From Fulvivirga ulvae (GTDB lineage Bacteria > Bacteroidota > Bacteroidia > Cytophagales > Cyclobacteriaceae), in NCBI RefSeq assembly GCF_021389975.1, contig NZ_CP089981.1, forward strand, positions 6,411,501-6,475,500: 64,000 nucleotides of DNA, in the 5' to 3' direction. A program made the position numbers and the translations under genes. This document shows positions 1 to 8,846 of this stretch, piece after piece. Positions within the stretch are counted from its first letter, which is position 1, and each line of letters begins with the position of its first letter. The notes below the pieces were generated by a model. The model had not been told where the DNA came from, made no database searches, and was given only the letters and a program-made list of their open reading frames with translations.

Positions 1-674
1 TTACTAACCGCTGTGTTATGATTTGCAAATGGAATTTCAGGTTTGCCAGCAAAAGTTTTTAAATAATCCTTCCAAAACGACTCTTCATTTGAAGAATCTA
101 ATTTTTTCCACCATTGAATGTATTCTTTAAACTTGGACTTAGACTCAAATTGAACTTGTTCACCTTTGCTCAAGGCCTGGTATGCTTCAAAGAACTCTCG
201 GAGTATCACTCCTGTACTCCATCCATCATATAAAATGTGATGGTTGCTTACCAGTATTCTATATTCATCAGGTTTTACCTTGATAAGCTTGACTCTAAAT
301 GGTACTTCATTGAGATTAAACCCCTGATTGAGGTCGTCCTTTCTTAAAACTGCAATTTTAGTATCTAACTCTTCACCGGTTCCTGAAAGGTCAACTACAT
401 CGAGTTTCAGTTCGGTTTGCTTGAGAACCGCCATCACGGGTTTTTTCAGACCTTCCCATCTAAATACTGTCCTGAGAATTTCATTGGATTGCTGGATTTC
501 GTACCAGGCCTTCTTGAATATTTCGGGGCTTAAAGTTTCTCCTTCAACTTTCAGGTAAAGCTGTTCTGCATACTGGCGAGATTCCCTGGGGTTACTCAAA
601 TAATGCACCAGCAGTCCTTCTTGAAACGGTGTAACTTCTAAAAGGTCTTCAATGTTTTGTTTATCTAATTTCAT
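1..674 (-). CDS. NRPS, N-terminal condensation domain (partial, runs off window start)
   Basis: The first 224 residues of a sixth NRPS gene are visible; the rest lies beyond position 1. The protein starts directly with a condensation domain and has no docking domain. Early motif VTPFQEGLLVHYL is the opening of C domains of the DCL/dual type, which usually follow an epimerised residue. The catalytic motif HHILYDGWS is intact, so peptide-bond formation is expected. The ATG at 672-674 fits the usual short lead before the first C motif. It follows an ABC permease gene after 159 bases and is probably in the same operon. What follows the C domain, including any PKS module that could use the malonyl-type units made by operon 2, cannot be seen. 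Confidence 0.9.
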   Translation of the reverse strand, partial: MKLDKQNIEDLLEVTPFQEGLLVHYLSNPRESRQYAEQLYLKVEGETLSPEIFKKAWYEIQQSNEILRTVFRWEGLKKPVMAVLKQTELKLDVVDLSGTGEELDTKIAVLRKDDLNQGFNLNEVPFRVKLIKVKPDEYRILVSNHHILYDGWSTGVILREFFEAYQALSKGEQVQFESKSKFKEYIQWWKKLDSSNEESFWKDYLKTFAGKPEIPFANHNTAVS

Positions 675-833
675 TACTAGTTGCTCGTTTTAATGTTTTA
701 AGCAGTATTTACTCTGATGAATAATTACATATTTGTGGACATAATCCAATCGCGACTTGCACCTTGCATTCGAAAACTAAGTCGAAAACGCACAGTGCAG
801 GCTAATAAAAGAATTGTGATATATCGGCAAAGG
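675..833 (-). other. Intergenic stretch before the last NRPS gene
   Basis: This is one of the longer gaps inside operon 2. It has an 8-base direct repeat TCGAAAAC at 770-777 and 782-789, 12 bases apart, next to a short GCAC-A-GTGC palindrome. I see no match to the TAnnTTTG promoter element on the minus strand and no clear terminator. Function unknown. Confidence 0.3.
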
Positions 834-3239
834 TTATCTTTCGTCCTTTAATATCCTTACAGGATTAACCAAGGCCACTTTGAATACATGATGCCCCATA
901 GATAGTGCTGATATCAAAATAGTAATTAGTATCGGGTACATAAAAAACCAAATACCAATGTCAACACGGGTGGCAAAATTGTCCAACCAGCTATCCGCGA
1001 TATACAAACTTACCGGTAAAGCAATAAGCATGGTCACTCCAATTTGCTTTAGAAAATGCAATACAAAGAGCTTTGTTATTTCCCTCATACCTGCACCATT
1101 AACTTTTCTAATGGCCACCTCTCGTGTGCGCTTTCTGGTTTCATTTGAAGCTAACCCGAGCAACCCAACACCAGACATGAGTATAGCAAGCAATGCGAAT
1201 AACTCAATTAGATTGGCAAACTGAATGTCTGATTCAAATTGCTGTTTATAGAAAGTATCTGCGTAGAACAGATCAAGAACTCTATCTGGGAAATTGGCTT
1301 TATATGTACTCTCTATCAGCTCAGCAACCTCTCTTACATTCTTGCCTGGTGATGCTTTAATTGAAGTATTATAAGCAAGACCGTCATTGCGTAATGACAC
1401 AAAAACACATGGTTGTACGGCATTTTTTATTGACTCATGATGGTAGTCTCCAACGATTCCAACGATTTTGAAAGTTCTATACTCTTCATGCCATGGCAAA
1501 ACAACGGTTTTATTAAGCAGGTTGTTATAATCACCATTGTAAAGTTCTTTAGCCAGAGTTTCATTGATCATGATACTTTCGATATCCGCATCTCTATCAT
1601 CGTCAAAAGTGCGCCCTGCTTTAAGTTTAACACCATATACATTCAGGTACGGTGCAGTAATAGTTTGTGCATAGCAAAAAATTGCATTTTCAGCAGGATC
1701 ATCCTGTAATCTTACGGATACGTCACGGGTGTATTTAACGCCAGGAATAAATTCGGAAAAGCCGACATTCTCTATCAGTGAACTGGACATGAGATCAGCT
1801 CTGAATTTATTTAGAGAACTCCTGCTATCTTCATATCCCATTCTGGGTGTGTTGAGGACAACCACATCTTCATTTTCGAAACCAAGATCAACCTGATTGA
1901 TATAATTGAGTTGCCTATTGATGGTTAAGGCACCAGATATCAAAACAAAAGAAATTGCGAATTGAAGCATGGATAGTACTTTGCCGAAATTCTTATTCTT
2001 TTTACTTCTGAAATACTCGCCTTTTAAATATTTAAGTGGGTTGAGGGAAGTGAAAACCAACGCTGGTATTAGCCCTGAAAAGATAAATGAAAGTAATATC
2101 ACTCCACCCAACAGCAAATAATAGTTAGGGTTTGTCCAGTCTATGGAAAAATTAAAATCCAATGCCTGGGTCTCTGCAAATCTTGAAAATATCAGTGTGA
2201 GAATTATTGCAAGTGCTATTCCTGAAAAGTTAAGAATAAGCGATTCAATGGCGTACTTCCTCAATACGTTGAACCTGGAGGCTCCATGTAGCTTGCGAAC
2301 AAACACGTCTCCTATTCGCTCAGCATTTATTGAATTGGTAAGGCTAACGTAGTTAAAGCCTGAGATAAGAAGTACAAAAGCAGCAACGATAATTAAAATA
2401 TAAATATTAGTCATATTCCCATTGGTCTGATGTTCAAAATCCACATCAGACTTCAAGTGGATATCGCTGAGTTTCATCAGGTCCATTTTCCATGAATACT
2501 CAACGCTGCTTTGCTCATCAGACACCTGAGAGAATTCATCGCTAAAAGCTTGCAACTTACCTTCGAAATTCTCGATATCAACTCCAGGCTCAAGTAATAA
2601 ATATGTATGGTAGGCATAACCTGCCCAGTTTTCAGCCAGTCGTTCAAAATTAGGTCTCACAACAAGCATGTCATGCTGCAAATGCGTGGTCGGAGGCAGA
2701 TCTTTGTAAACACCTTTAACTTCACACGACCGGCCCAGAACGGTAATCATTTTATTGATAGGGTCTTCCTCACCAAAATATTTCCTTGCCAGAGACTCTG
2801 ACATAAATATATCAAGCCTGTTGAGGTTCGAAAAACTGCCCTTGACAAGGTCCAGTGAAAACATCCTGAAAAATGAACTGTCAGTAGTAAATACATTCTC
2901 TTCCAGAAAACGATTTTCTTCATATTCTACTGTCGCATTGTTTACAATTTGAACCCGTGTAAAATCAAGTACTTCCGGGTATCTTTTTTGCAACTCGGGA
3001 CCTATAGGGTAAAAAGATATTGCTGTAGAGTTTTGATATACATCGCTGTAAAAATGATCCAACTGGACCCTATAAATGTTTTCATGGCCCTTGTTGAACT
3101 TATCGTAACTGGTTTCATATAAAATGTTATGCAAAACCAGAAGACAAGCGGCTACTCCCACTCCGTAACCTACAATATTCAATAAAGTAAGTACCCATCT
3201 TTTTTTAATACTTCTAAAAAATGACAGCATATGCCTCAT
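834..3239 (-). CDS. FtsX/MacB-type ABC transporter permease (operon 2)
   Basis: An 801-residue inner-membrane protein of the long Bacteroidota FtsX family: an N-terminal membrane anchor (about residues 15-40), a large periplasmic MacB-like domain, a first FtsX block of membrane helices (about 275-445), a second periplasmic domain, and a C-terminal FtsX block with motif TRKRTREVAIRKVNGA before the last helices. This arrangement is known from MacB-like mechanotransmission exporters and from LolCDE-type systems. It has no ATPase domain, and no ABC ATPase gene is in the window, so the partner must be encoded elsewhere. It probably serves in export of, or resistance to, the cluster product (inference from context). 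A related permease is at 33003-35396. A start three residues later is also possible. Confidence 0.88.
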   Translation of the reverse strand: MRHMLSFFRSIKKRWVLTLLNIVGYGVGVAACLLVLHNILYETSYDKFNKGHENIYRVQLDHFYSDVYQNSTAISFYPIGPELQKRYPEVLDFTRVQIVNNATVEYEENRFLEENVFTTDSSFFRMFSLDLVKGSFSNLNRLDIFMSESLARKYFGEEDPINKMITVLGRSCEVKGVYKDLPPTTHLQHDMLVVRPNFERLAENWAGYAYHTYLLLEPGVDIENFEGKLQAFSDEFSQVSDEQSSVEYSWKMDLMKLSDIHLKSDVDFEHQTNGNMTNIYILIIVAAFVLLISGFNYVSLTNSINAERIGDVFVRKLHGASRFNVLRKYAIESLILNFSGIALAIILTLIFSRFAETQALDFNFSIDWTNPNYYLLLGGVILLSFIFSGLIPALVFTSLNPLKYLKGEYFRSKKNKNFGKVLSMLQFAISFVLISGALTINRQLNYINQVDLGFENEDVVVLNTPRMGYEDSRSSLNKFRADLMSSSLIENVGFSEFIPGVKYTRDVSVRLQDDPAENAIFCYAQTITAPYLNVYGVKLKAGRTFDDDRDADIESIMINETLAKELYNGDYNNLLNKTVVLPWHEEYRTFKIVGIVGDYHHESIKNAVQPCVFVSLRNDGLAYNTSIKASPGKNVREVAELIESTYKANFPDRVLDLFYADTFYKQQFESDIQFANLIELFALLAILMSGVGLLGLASNETRKRTREVAIRKVNGAGMREITKLFVLHFLKQIGVTMLIALPVSLYIADSWLDNFATRVDIGIWFFMYPILITILISALSMGHHVFKVALVNPVRILKDER

Positions 3240-3273
3240 ATTAGTTTTTAATTATCTTTTTAAAATTTATCAG

Positions 3274-4815
3274 TCAGCTTATCAGAGTACCGGACCTCAA
3301 TTGTTTTCTATCAATCTTTCCACTTGCCAGTCTTGGCAATTCGGTTACCTCCAAATAGCGATTAGGGATCATATATACCGGCAGGCTGGACTTTGCATAA
3401 TGCTTAATTTCATCCAGATCAAAATTTTCGTTGGTAATTATATAAGCCACTATAAACACTACATTTTCACTCTTCTTATCCAACACCACCGCACACTCTT
3501 TAACTTTCGGGTGTCTCAACAAGAGGTTCTCAATTTCACCAAGTTCTATTCTTATTCCTCTAACTTTTACCTGATCATCATTTCTTCCGTAAAAGTACAC
3601 AAGTCCATCAGAAGTCATAGTCCCGAGATCACCTGTTCTATAAATTCTTTTTCCTATACCAGAGTGATAAACAAAGTGTTGATTGGTTAGAGCAGGTTGA
3701 TTTATATACCCTTTCGCCAGGTTAATTCCTGAAATAGCTATTTCTCCTGTCTGTCCCGCGTTCAAAACCTCATCCCCGTCTATAATATGTAATCCTGTAT
3801 TGGCAATAGATCTCCCTATTGGAATGTTCTGTTCCAGATCATGAGACGGTACATTGAAGTAAGTGACATCTACTGTAGCTTCTGTAGGTCCATAAAAGTT
3901 GACCAATCTGGTATTTTCATAAGTAAACAGGCTATAAAACTTCTCTGCAAGTGCAGCTCCCAGCGACTCTCCACTGCAAAACACATATTTCAGACTGGAA
4001 AGACTTTCAAGCTCAGGTGTGCCTATGTAATTGAGAAAAACATTGAGCAGAGAAGGAATGAAGTGCATGAAACTTACTTTATTTTCCTGCACTGCACTTA
4101 CAATGGCCTGCGGAAATTTCTCATACCCATGCTCCAGAATGAAAAGGCTGGCTCCGCCAAAGTACCAAAGAAAGATCTCCCATACCGAAACATCAAATAT
4201 GTATGGCGTCTTTTGAATAAGCACATCCTCCGGCACCAGGTCATATTCCTCTTTCATCCATTGTAGTCTGTTAATTGCCGACTTGTGTTCAATCATTACT
4301 CCTTTAGGGTCTCCCGTTGAGCCTGAAGTAAAAATTACGTAAGCGAGATCATCCGGATTGCTGATATATTCAAGGTCAGTATTTTTAATATTATCATTAG
4401 ATTCAACCTCCTCCAATATCACCTGAACGCATGCTTCCGTTGGCTCAAGGATGCTTGACGACTTGTTAGTCAATACCAGGTTAGCTCCTGCCAATGATAA
4501 TATCCTGGAATTTCTTGAATTTGGAGCAGAAGGATCCAAAGGTAAATATGGAGCTCCCGAAAACAATATACCCAATATACCCACGAGCATATCAACTGAT
4601 CTCTCCATTACAATGCCCACGGGTTTATTTCTTTCAGCCCCTCTTAGCCTTAGGCTACTGCCCAACCTTTTTGCTCGCACAAGCAACTCTCCATAGGTCA
4701 TTGTAATGCCAAGGGCATCGCTAATGGCTATTTTTTCCGGAAACTCGATTGCAGTGTCTTCAAACACCCGGTGTAAGGTGGTATTGAGAGACGCTATGTT
4801 TTTTGTTGAAATCAT
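3274..4815 (-). CDS. Free-standing adenylation domain, serine code (ZmaJ-like)
   Basis: A 513-residue stand-alone A domain with motifs A3 FTSGSTGDPKGV, A5 NFYGPTEATVDV, A7 YRTGD, A8 GRNDDQVKVRG and A10 SGKIDRK; it ends right after A10, with no carrier domain. The specificity residues read by eye are D208, V209, W212, H251, F279, S281, F307, V315, D316 and K500, giving DVWHFSFVDK. The EntF serine code, from memory, is DVWHFSLVDK, one residue different. The predicted job is to make seryl-AMP and load serine on the neighbouring free ACP (5952-6209), as ZmaJ does for aminomalonyl-ACP in zwittermicin A. The start overlaps the upstream dehydrogenase gene by 56 bases, pointing to coupled translation. 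Confidence 0.9.
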   Translation of the reverse strand: MISTKNIASLNTTLHRVFEDTAIEFPEKIAISDALGITMTYGELLVRAKRLGSSLRLRGAERNKPVGIVMERSVDMLVGILGILFSGAPYLPLDPSAPNSRNSRILSLAGANLVLTNKSSSILEPTEACVQVILEEVESNDNIKNTDLEYISNPDDLAYVIFTSGSTGDPKGVMIEHKSAINRLQWMKEEYDLVPEDVLIQKTPYIFDVSVWEIFLWYFGGASLFILEHGYEKFPQAIVSAVQENKVSFMHFIPSLLNVFLNYIGTPELESLSSLKYVFCSGESLGAALAEKFYSLFTYENTRLVNFYGPTEATVDVTYFNVPSHDLEQNIPIGRSIANTGLHIIDGDEVLNAGQTGEIAISGINLAKGYINQPALTNQHFVYHSGIGKRIYRTGDLGTMTSDGLVYFYGRNDDQVKVRGIRIELGEIENLLLRHPKVKECAVVLDKKSENVVFIVAYIITNENFDLDEIKHYAKSSLPVYMIPNRYLEVTELPRLASGKIDRKQLRSGTLIS

Positions 4816-5959
4816 TTAATTTTTCCTGTCTAGACTTAATTGCGTAATGCTTACCAAGAAACTGAACCAATACGGGGTTACTACCTTCAACTACTTCCAT
4901 AATCTTCGCGTCCCGGTATAGCCTTGGGAGAATATTATCTTCAAAGCAGCCGGCAGCCCCCATAACCTGAATAGCTTCAGGAATATGTTTTGCTGCCATT
5001 TTACTGGCATAATACTTTGCTGTCATCACCGCTTCCATCGATTTGGGAAGATCGTGCTCAATTGACTCTGCCGCCTTATTACAAAAGAATTTAGCAGACT
5101 CATAGGCCATTCCCATGTTGGCCAATAGCTCTTGAATTATGGGCTGATCTACAAGCTTTTTTCCAAAGGTTATGCGCTCATTGGCATAAGCACTTGCCTC
5201 CTCCATACCTCCCTTCAAAATTCCCAGAGATGCAAATGCCACACTCAACCTTCCATAACGTAAAGCGTAAGGAGCGATGAAACTCAGCGCCATACCGGGC
5301 TTACCTATAAGTTGATCTTCATGGAGCAAGCAGTTATCAAACTTTAGCCTGGCAAGATGTGCCCCTCTGAACCCAAGCATTGATTTGATAGGTTCAACTT
5401 CAAAGCCCTCAGTTCCCTTCTCTACCAGATATACAGTCCCCGCTTCTTCCTGCTTACCAAAAACCAGAAATACATCAGCAACGGCTCCGAAGGTAATCCA
5501 CTTTTTGGTGCCTGTTAGCTTAACTCCCTGGTCGCTAATGGTATAGGTAGTGTTAACTGACTGGATATCACTTCCTACCTCAGGCTCGGTAAGAGCAAAG
5601 GCACCTATTATTTCACCGGAGGCTAACCGGGGTAACCACTTTGCTTTTTGAGATTCCGTTCCCCACTTTTCAATGGTTTTGGTAACCATGAAGTGAACAT
5701 TGAATAACCCGGTAAGAGACGGAGAAAATTGCCCGGCCATTAAGTTAAGTATTCCATAGGTCAGAGCGTCCCATCCGGCACCTCCATACTCCTGCGAAAC
5801 GTACCCTCCCAGAATACCCTCAGAAGCCAGCAGATCAATAGACTGCTGGTCTACTCCTTCGTTTATTTCCCATTCTCCGGATCGCTCACTCAGGTTTTTG
5901 AGCAAACTGCTAAAACATGATACCTGTTCACGCTGAGAAGCGTCTAAATACTCATACAT
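4760..5959 (-). CDS. Acyl-CoA dehydrogenase family protein acting on ACP-bound substrate (aminomalonyl branch)
   Basis: A 399-residue soluble flavoprotein of the acyl-CoA dehydrogenase fold, with the usual substrate and FAD-contact segments GAFALTEPEVGSD and KKWITFGAVADVF, and the C-terminal MEVVEGSN segment whose Glu (about residue 358) sits where FkbI-type enzymes have their base. In methoxymalonyl-, hydroxymalonyl- and aminomalonyl-ACP pathways such enzymes carry out the second oxidation of the ACP-bound unit. The gene overlaps the upstream ACP by 8 bases and the downstream serine A domain by 56 bases. This placement suggests that it oxidises the seryl-derived aldehyde on that ACP (ZmaI-like). 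The exact branch is inferred from gene order only. Confidence 0.85.
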   Translation of the reverse strand: MYEYLDASQREQVSCFSSLLKNLSERSGEWEINEGVDQQSIDLLASEGILGGYVSQEYGGAGWDALTYGILNLMAGQFSPSLTGLFNVHFMVTKTIEKWGTESQKAKWLPRLASGEIIGAFALTEPEVGSDIQSVNTTYTISDQGVKLTGTKKWITFGAVADVFLVFGKQEEAGTVYLVEKGTEGFEVEPIKSMLGFRGAHLARLKFDNCLLHEDQLIGKPGMALSFIAPYALRYGRLSVAFASLGILKGGMEEASAYANERITFGKKLVDQPIIQELLANMGMAYESAKFFCNKAAESIEHDLPKSMEAVMTAKYYASKMAAKHIPEAIQVMGAAGCFEDNILPRLYRDAKIMEVVEGSNPVLVQFLGKHYAIKSRQEKLNDFNKKHSVSQYHLTPGV

Positions 5960-6209
5960 TACTGGTCATCTTTGCAGTGACAAATTCATTTATTTTTGAA
6001 ATTGTGCTGAAAGTATCAAGGCTTAGGTCCTGAATAGTAACTTTGATATTGAACTGCTTTTCAATAAAAGTCATCAGTTCAATGGCAAATAGGGAATTAA
6101 CCAATCCTGATTCAAAAATATTTTCATGCTCATCAATTTCATCAATACCTGTATGAGCTGATATAAAAGCCACAACCTGATTATTGATCTCTGGATTAAC
6201 TTCTGTCAT
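5952..6209 (-). CDS. Free acyl carrier protein, FkbJ-like (predicted seryl/aminomalonyl carrier)
   Basis: An 85-residue acyl carrier protein. The phosphopantetheine site reads ESGLVNSLFAIEL, with the attachment Ser in NSL instead of the common DSL; VNSLFA is typical of the free ACPs that carry methoxymalonyl-type extender units. It lies between the 3-hydroxyacyl-CoA dehydrogenase gene (10 bases upstream) and the acyl-CoA dehydrogenase gene (8-base overlap). It is the likely acceptor of serine from the free A domain 3274-4815. The other ACP of the operon (10014-10268) has the same VNSLFA signature but low identity elsewhere. Confidence 0.9.
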   Translation of the reverse strand: MTEVNPEINNQVVAFISAHTGIDEIDEHENIFESGLVNSLFAIELMTFIEKQFNIKVTIQDLSLDTFSTISKINEFVTAKMTSNV

Positions 6210-6218
6210 TTTTTATTT

Positions 6219-7082
6219 TCAGTTATATTCATAAAAACCTTTTTTCACTTTTTTACCCAGTTTTCCACCTGCTACCATCTTTTTCAAAAGTGGACAACAT
6301 CTGTACTTTGGATCCTGGAAACTCTCATAAAGCACCTCTAGTGAGTACATCACTGTATCCAGACCTATCAGGTCCGCCGTCTCCAATGGCCCCATTTTAT
6401 GGCCAAAGCATTCTTTAAATATTTTATCAACATCTGCCGGCTTGGCTAACTGATCCTGCACCACAAAGGCCGCTTCGTTCATGAACAGATGAGATATCCT
6501 GTTGGACACAAAACCAGGGAGATCATTTACCAGAACAAGATCTTTATTCATTGCTTCCAGCAATGCTCTGGTAACGCCAATAGTATGCTCCGAAGTATAA
6601 TCTCCACGAATAACCTCAACTGTAAGTTTTAGATATGATGGGTTCATAAAATGGATACCAATAACCTGATCCGCCCGGTTAGTATATCCTCCGATTTCTG
6701 TTATCGAGATACATGAAGTATTTGCCGCAAAGCATATCTCATCACGGCAAATAGTATCTAGCCGCTGATAAAGTGCTTTCTTTAGTTCTCTCTTTTCAGT
6801 AATATTCTCAATAATAAAATCGCAATCCTTAACATCTTGTAACTCACTGGTGACATTGAGTCTGGAAGCAATTTCGCTTTCATCTGATATAGCTTTCAGC
6901 CTTTTATCTATGATAGGAGCAAATCTCAGTGTCTGCGATATTTCCTGAGTGGCCTTTTTTAAAGCCACGTCACTATTATCAACAAGCACTACATTGAACC
7001 CATGAAACAACAGGTCACAAACCACACCAAGACCGATGTTGCCAGCTCCAATTACTCCGATTGTTTTCACCTCTTTTAGCAT
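6219..7082 (-). CDS. 3-hydroxyacyl-CoA dehydrogenase family protein (FkbK/ZmaG-like)
   Basis: A 287-residue NAD-dependent dehydrogenase. The N-terminal Rossmann motif GAGNIG (12-17), the catalytic-His segment IHFMNPS (H144) and the hinge motif NDLPGFVSNRI are all present, and the length fits the family. In extender-unit pathways the enzyme oxidises the primary alcohol of a glyceryl- or seryl-ACP to the aldehyde. It is the only copy in the operon although there are two ACP/acyl-CoA dehydrogenase pairs, so it may serve both branches, as I recall for ZmaG in zwittermicin A. It sits 14 bases after a sulfotransferase-like gene and 10 bases before an ACP gene. Confidence 0.9.
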   Translation of the reverse strand: MLKEVKTIGVIGAGNIGLGVVCDLLFHGFNVVLVDNSDVALKKATQEISQTLRFAPIIDKRLKAISDESEIASRLNVTSELQDVKDCDFIIENITEKRELKKALYQRLDTICRDEICFAANTSCISITEIGGYTNRADQVIGIHFMNPSYLKLTVEVIRGDYTSEHTIGVTRALLEAMNKDLVLVNDLPGFVSNRISHLFMNEAAFVVQDQLAKPADVDKIFKECFGHKMGPLETADLIGLDTVMYSLEVLYESFQDPKYRCCPLLKKMVAGGKLGKKVKKGFYEYN

Positions 7083-7096
7083 TGTGTTATTTTATA

Positions 7097-7963
7097 TTAT
7101 TCTTGGTTAATTAATGAATCTTGATAGGCACTTTCATATTCCAACAGTTCAAAATCACGCTTCAGAATATGTTTTGCCTTATTCCACAGATCTTCGTTAT
7201 AGTATTGTGTAAAATGATCATGTTTTGACTTATTTCTATGCGGCAGCGTAATCTCCAGGTCCAGCTGCTCGCAAACTTCATCAACATCTTCCGGCAAATT
7301 CTCAAACCTCACAATTTTATCGACAAGGCAGCACCCTTCTTCATCGTATAGAAAATCAGATACAGTTTGAAAATATACATCACCAAAGAGATTGAGCTTT
7401 TGATTACTCATTCGAAACTCGTACAGGTAATTGATGAAAGATTCAAAAGAATGAAATTTTTCAAAGTATTTACTCAGCATTATATCTTTTCGCTGCTTTA
7501 AAAAGAAGTACATGCTCACCAGCCAATCATGTGGATGCCTGACTACTGCAAACTTGTAATAGCCGGAAAAAACCTCTGATGACAATTGATGCTTTACTTC
7601 CTGAGCAGTATCGTGATACATAAGCCTGGAGTATATTCTGGGGTATTCTTTATTGAGGTACGACAAAGCCAGTTTATTAAAAATTGCTGCCTTACCTCCC
7701 ATATAAATATAATTGAGCTTCTCGGTACCTCTTTTTGACAAGGTGTTCAACACCCATATAAGACTTTGCTTCTCTAAGTAATTCAGATCTTCATGTTTGC
7801 ATTTTTTTTTCAGTTTCCTAAACAGCCACAGCATAGGTTTTCTCGACCATCCCTGCAGGTTAAGGTCGTAATGTATATACGGCAATAGCGCATATGACAG
7901 GCTGATGCCAGCAGCTTTAGGGACATGAAAAAACATAAATTTATGAGAGTGTGAGATCAGCAT
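7097..7963 (-). CDS. Sulfotransferase-family protein, tandem copy 2
   Basis: A 288-residue protein of the sulfotransferase family 2 fold. The N-terminal HVPKAAGIS is the expected 5'-phosphosulfate-binding loop and VRHPHDWLVSMY is the 3'-phosphate-binding segment with conserved Arg and Ser. No signal peptide or membrane segment is seen, so it should act in the cytoplasm with PAPS as sulfate donor. It starts inside the end of the homologous upstream gene (23-base overlap). The two proteins share the opening MLISHSHKF and most landmarks but differ widely in between, so the duplication is not recent. The substrate is unknown; the peptide, its sugar or an ACP-bound unit are all possible. Confidence 0.8.
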   Translation of the reverse strand: MLISHSHKFMFFHVPKAAGISLSYALLPYIHYDLNLQGWSRKPMLWLFRKLKKKCKHEDLNYLEKQSLIWVLNTLSKRGTEKLNYIYMGGKAAIFNKLALSYLNKEYPRIYSRLMYHDTAQEVKHQLSSEVFSGYYKFAVVRHPHDWLVSMYFFLKQRKDIMLSKYFEKFHSFESFINYLYEFRMSNQKLNLFGDVYFQTVSDFLYDEEGCCLVDKIVRFENLPEDVDEVCEQLDLEITLPHRNKSKHDHFTQYYNEDLWNKAKHILKRDFELLEYESAYQDSLINQE

Positions 7964-8831
7964 TTACTTGTTCTCTTTTTTGTTGTAGGCTTAGATTCTC
8001 TGTATACTTTAAAAGCTTTAAGTCCCTGCTCATAATAAATTTGGCTTTCTCATAAGTTTCATCAGTATAGTGATTCAAATAATGATCATGTTTAGAGCTG
8101 TTCTTATGAGGTAGACTCGCTTCGAACCCAAGGATTTTCCCTACCTTGGAAAAGTCTTCATGGATACTCTCCATTTTGATGATGTAGTCAACCATGCAAT
8201 TATCGCTATCATCAAACAGGTAATCGGATAAAGTCTCCCAATATATCTCTCCAAAAATATTCTGAGTCTTGCTATCATTCTTGCATTGATACAAATAATC
8301 AATGTAGCCTTCAAAAGATCCCAACCTCACTATGTACTTGTGCAGATAGGTCCCCTTCTTTTGCAGGCAGTAGTAATATAAAGAAACCAGCCACTCTAAA
8401 GGGTTTCTTACTACAGCAAATTTAAAGTAATCATTAAATATCGATGTAGGTATTTTCTCTCGTACGGCTTTGGCTGTATCATGAAGCAAAAATTCAGAGT
8501 ATACTTTAGGATAAGTTTCGTTGAGATATGATGGCAATAATTTAGCAAAAATGCCTGGGTCTGCATCATTATACATATCTGCAAACTGCCTGTCGCTTAC
8601 CTTTCCAATATGACCTATAAGTTCGTTAACAACACATGCCTCACCTTCCGACAAGCTTTCATGCGAGGTTTTTTCCTTGATTTTTTCAAAGAAAGAAGCC
8701 ACAAGCTCCTTCAACTCACCATCAATACAAAGGTTGTAATGAACGTAAGGTATTAAGGCATGAGAAATACTGGACCCCGCCACTTTGGGTATATGTACGA
8801 AAATGAATTTATGTGAATGAGATATAAGCAT
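7941..8831 (-). CDS. Sulfotransferase-family protein, tandem copy 1
   Basis: A 296-residue paralogue of the next gene, with the same sulfotransferase family 2 landmarks: HIPKVAGSS near the N terminus (donor phosphosulfate loop) and VRNPLEWLVSLYYY (3'-phosphate site). The end of the fold has the shared segment LPHKNSSKHDHY, also present as LPHRNKSKHDHF in copy 2. It lies between the first acyl-CoA dehydrogenase gene and copy 2 in the middle of the extender-unit cassette, which links sulfation to this branch of the pathway. The family also contains carbohydrate sulfotransferases, so a sugar acceptor is possible. The substrate cannot be read from sequence. Confidence 0.8.
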   Translation of the reverse strand: MLISHSHKFIFVHIPKVAGSSISHALIPYVHYNLCIDGELKELVASFFEKIKEKTSHESLSEGEACVVNELIGHIGKVSDRQFADMYNDADPGIFAKLLPSYLNETYPKVYSEFLLHDTAKAVREKIPTSIFNDYFKFAVVRNPLEWLVSLYYYCLQKKGTYLHKYIVRLGSFEGYIDYLYQCKNDSKTQNIFGEIYWETLSDYLFDDSDNCMVDYIIKMESIHEDFSKVGKILGFEASLPHKNSSKHDHYLNHYTDETYEKAKFIMSRDLKLLKYTENLSLQQKREQVNADLTLS

Positions 8832-8846
8832 TGCTGAATTATAAAG

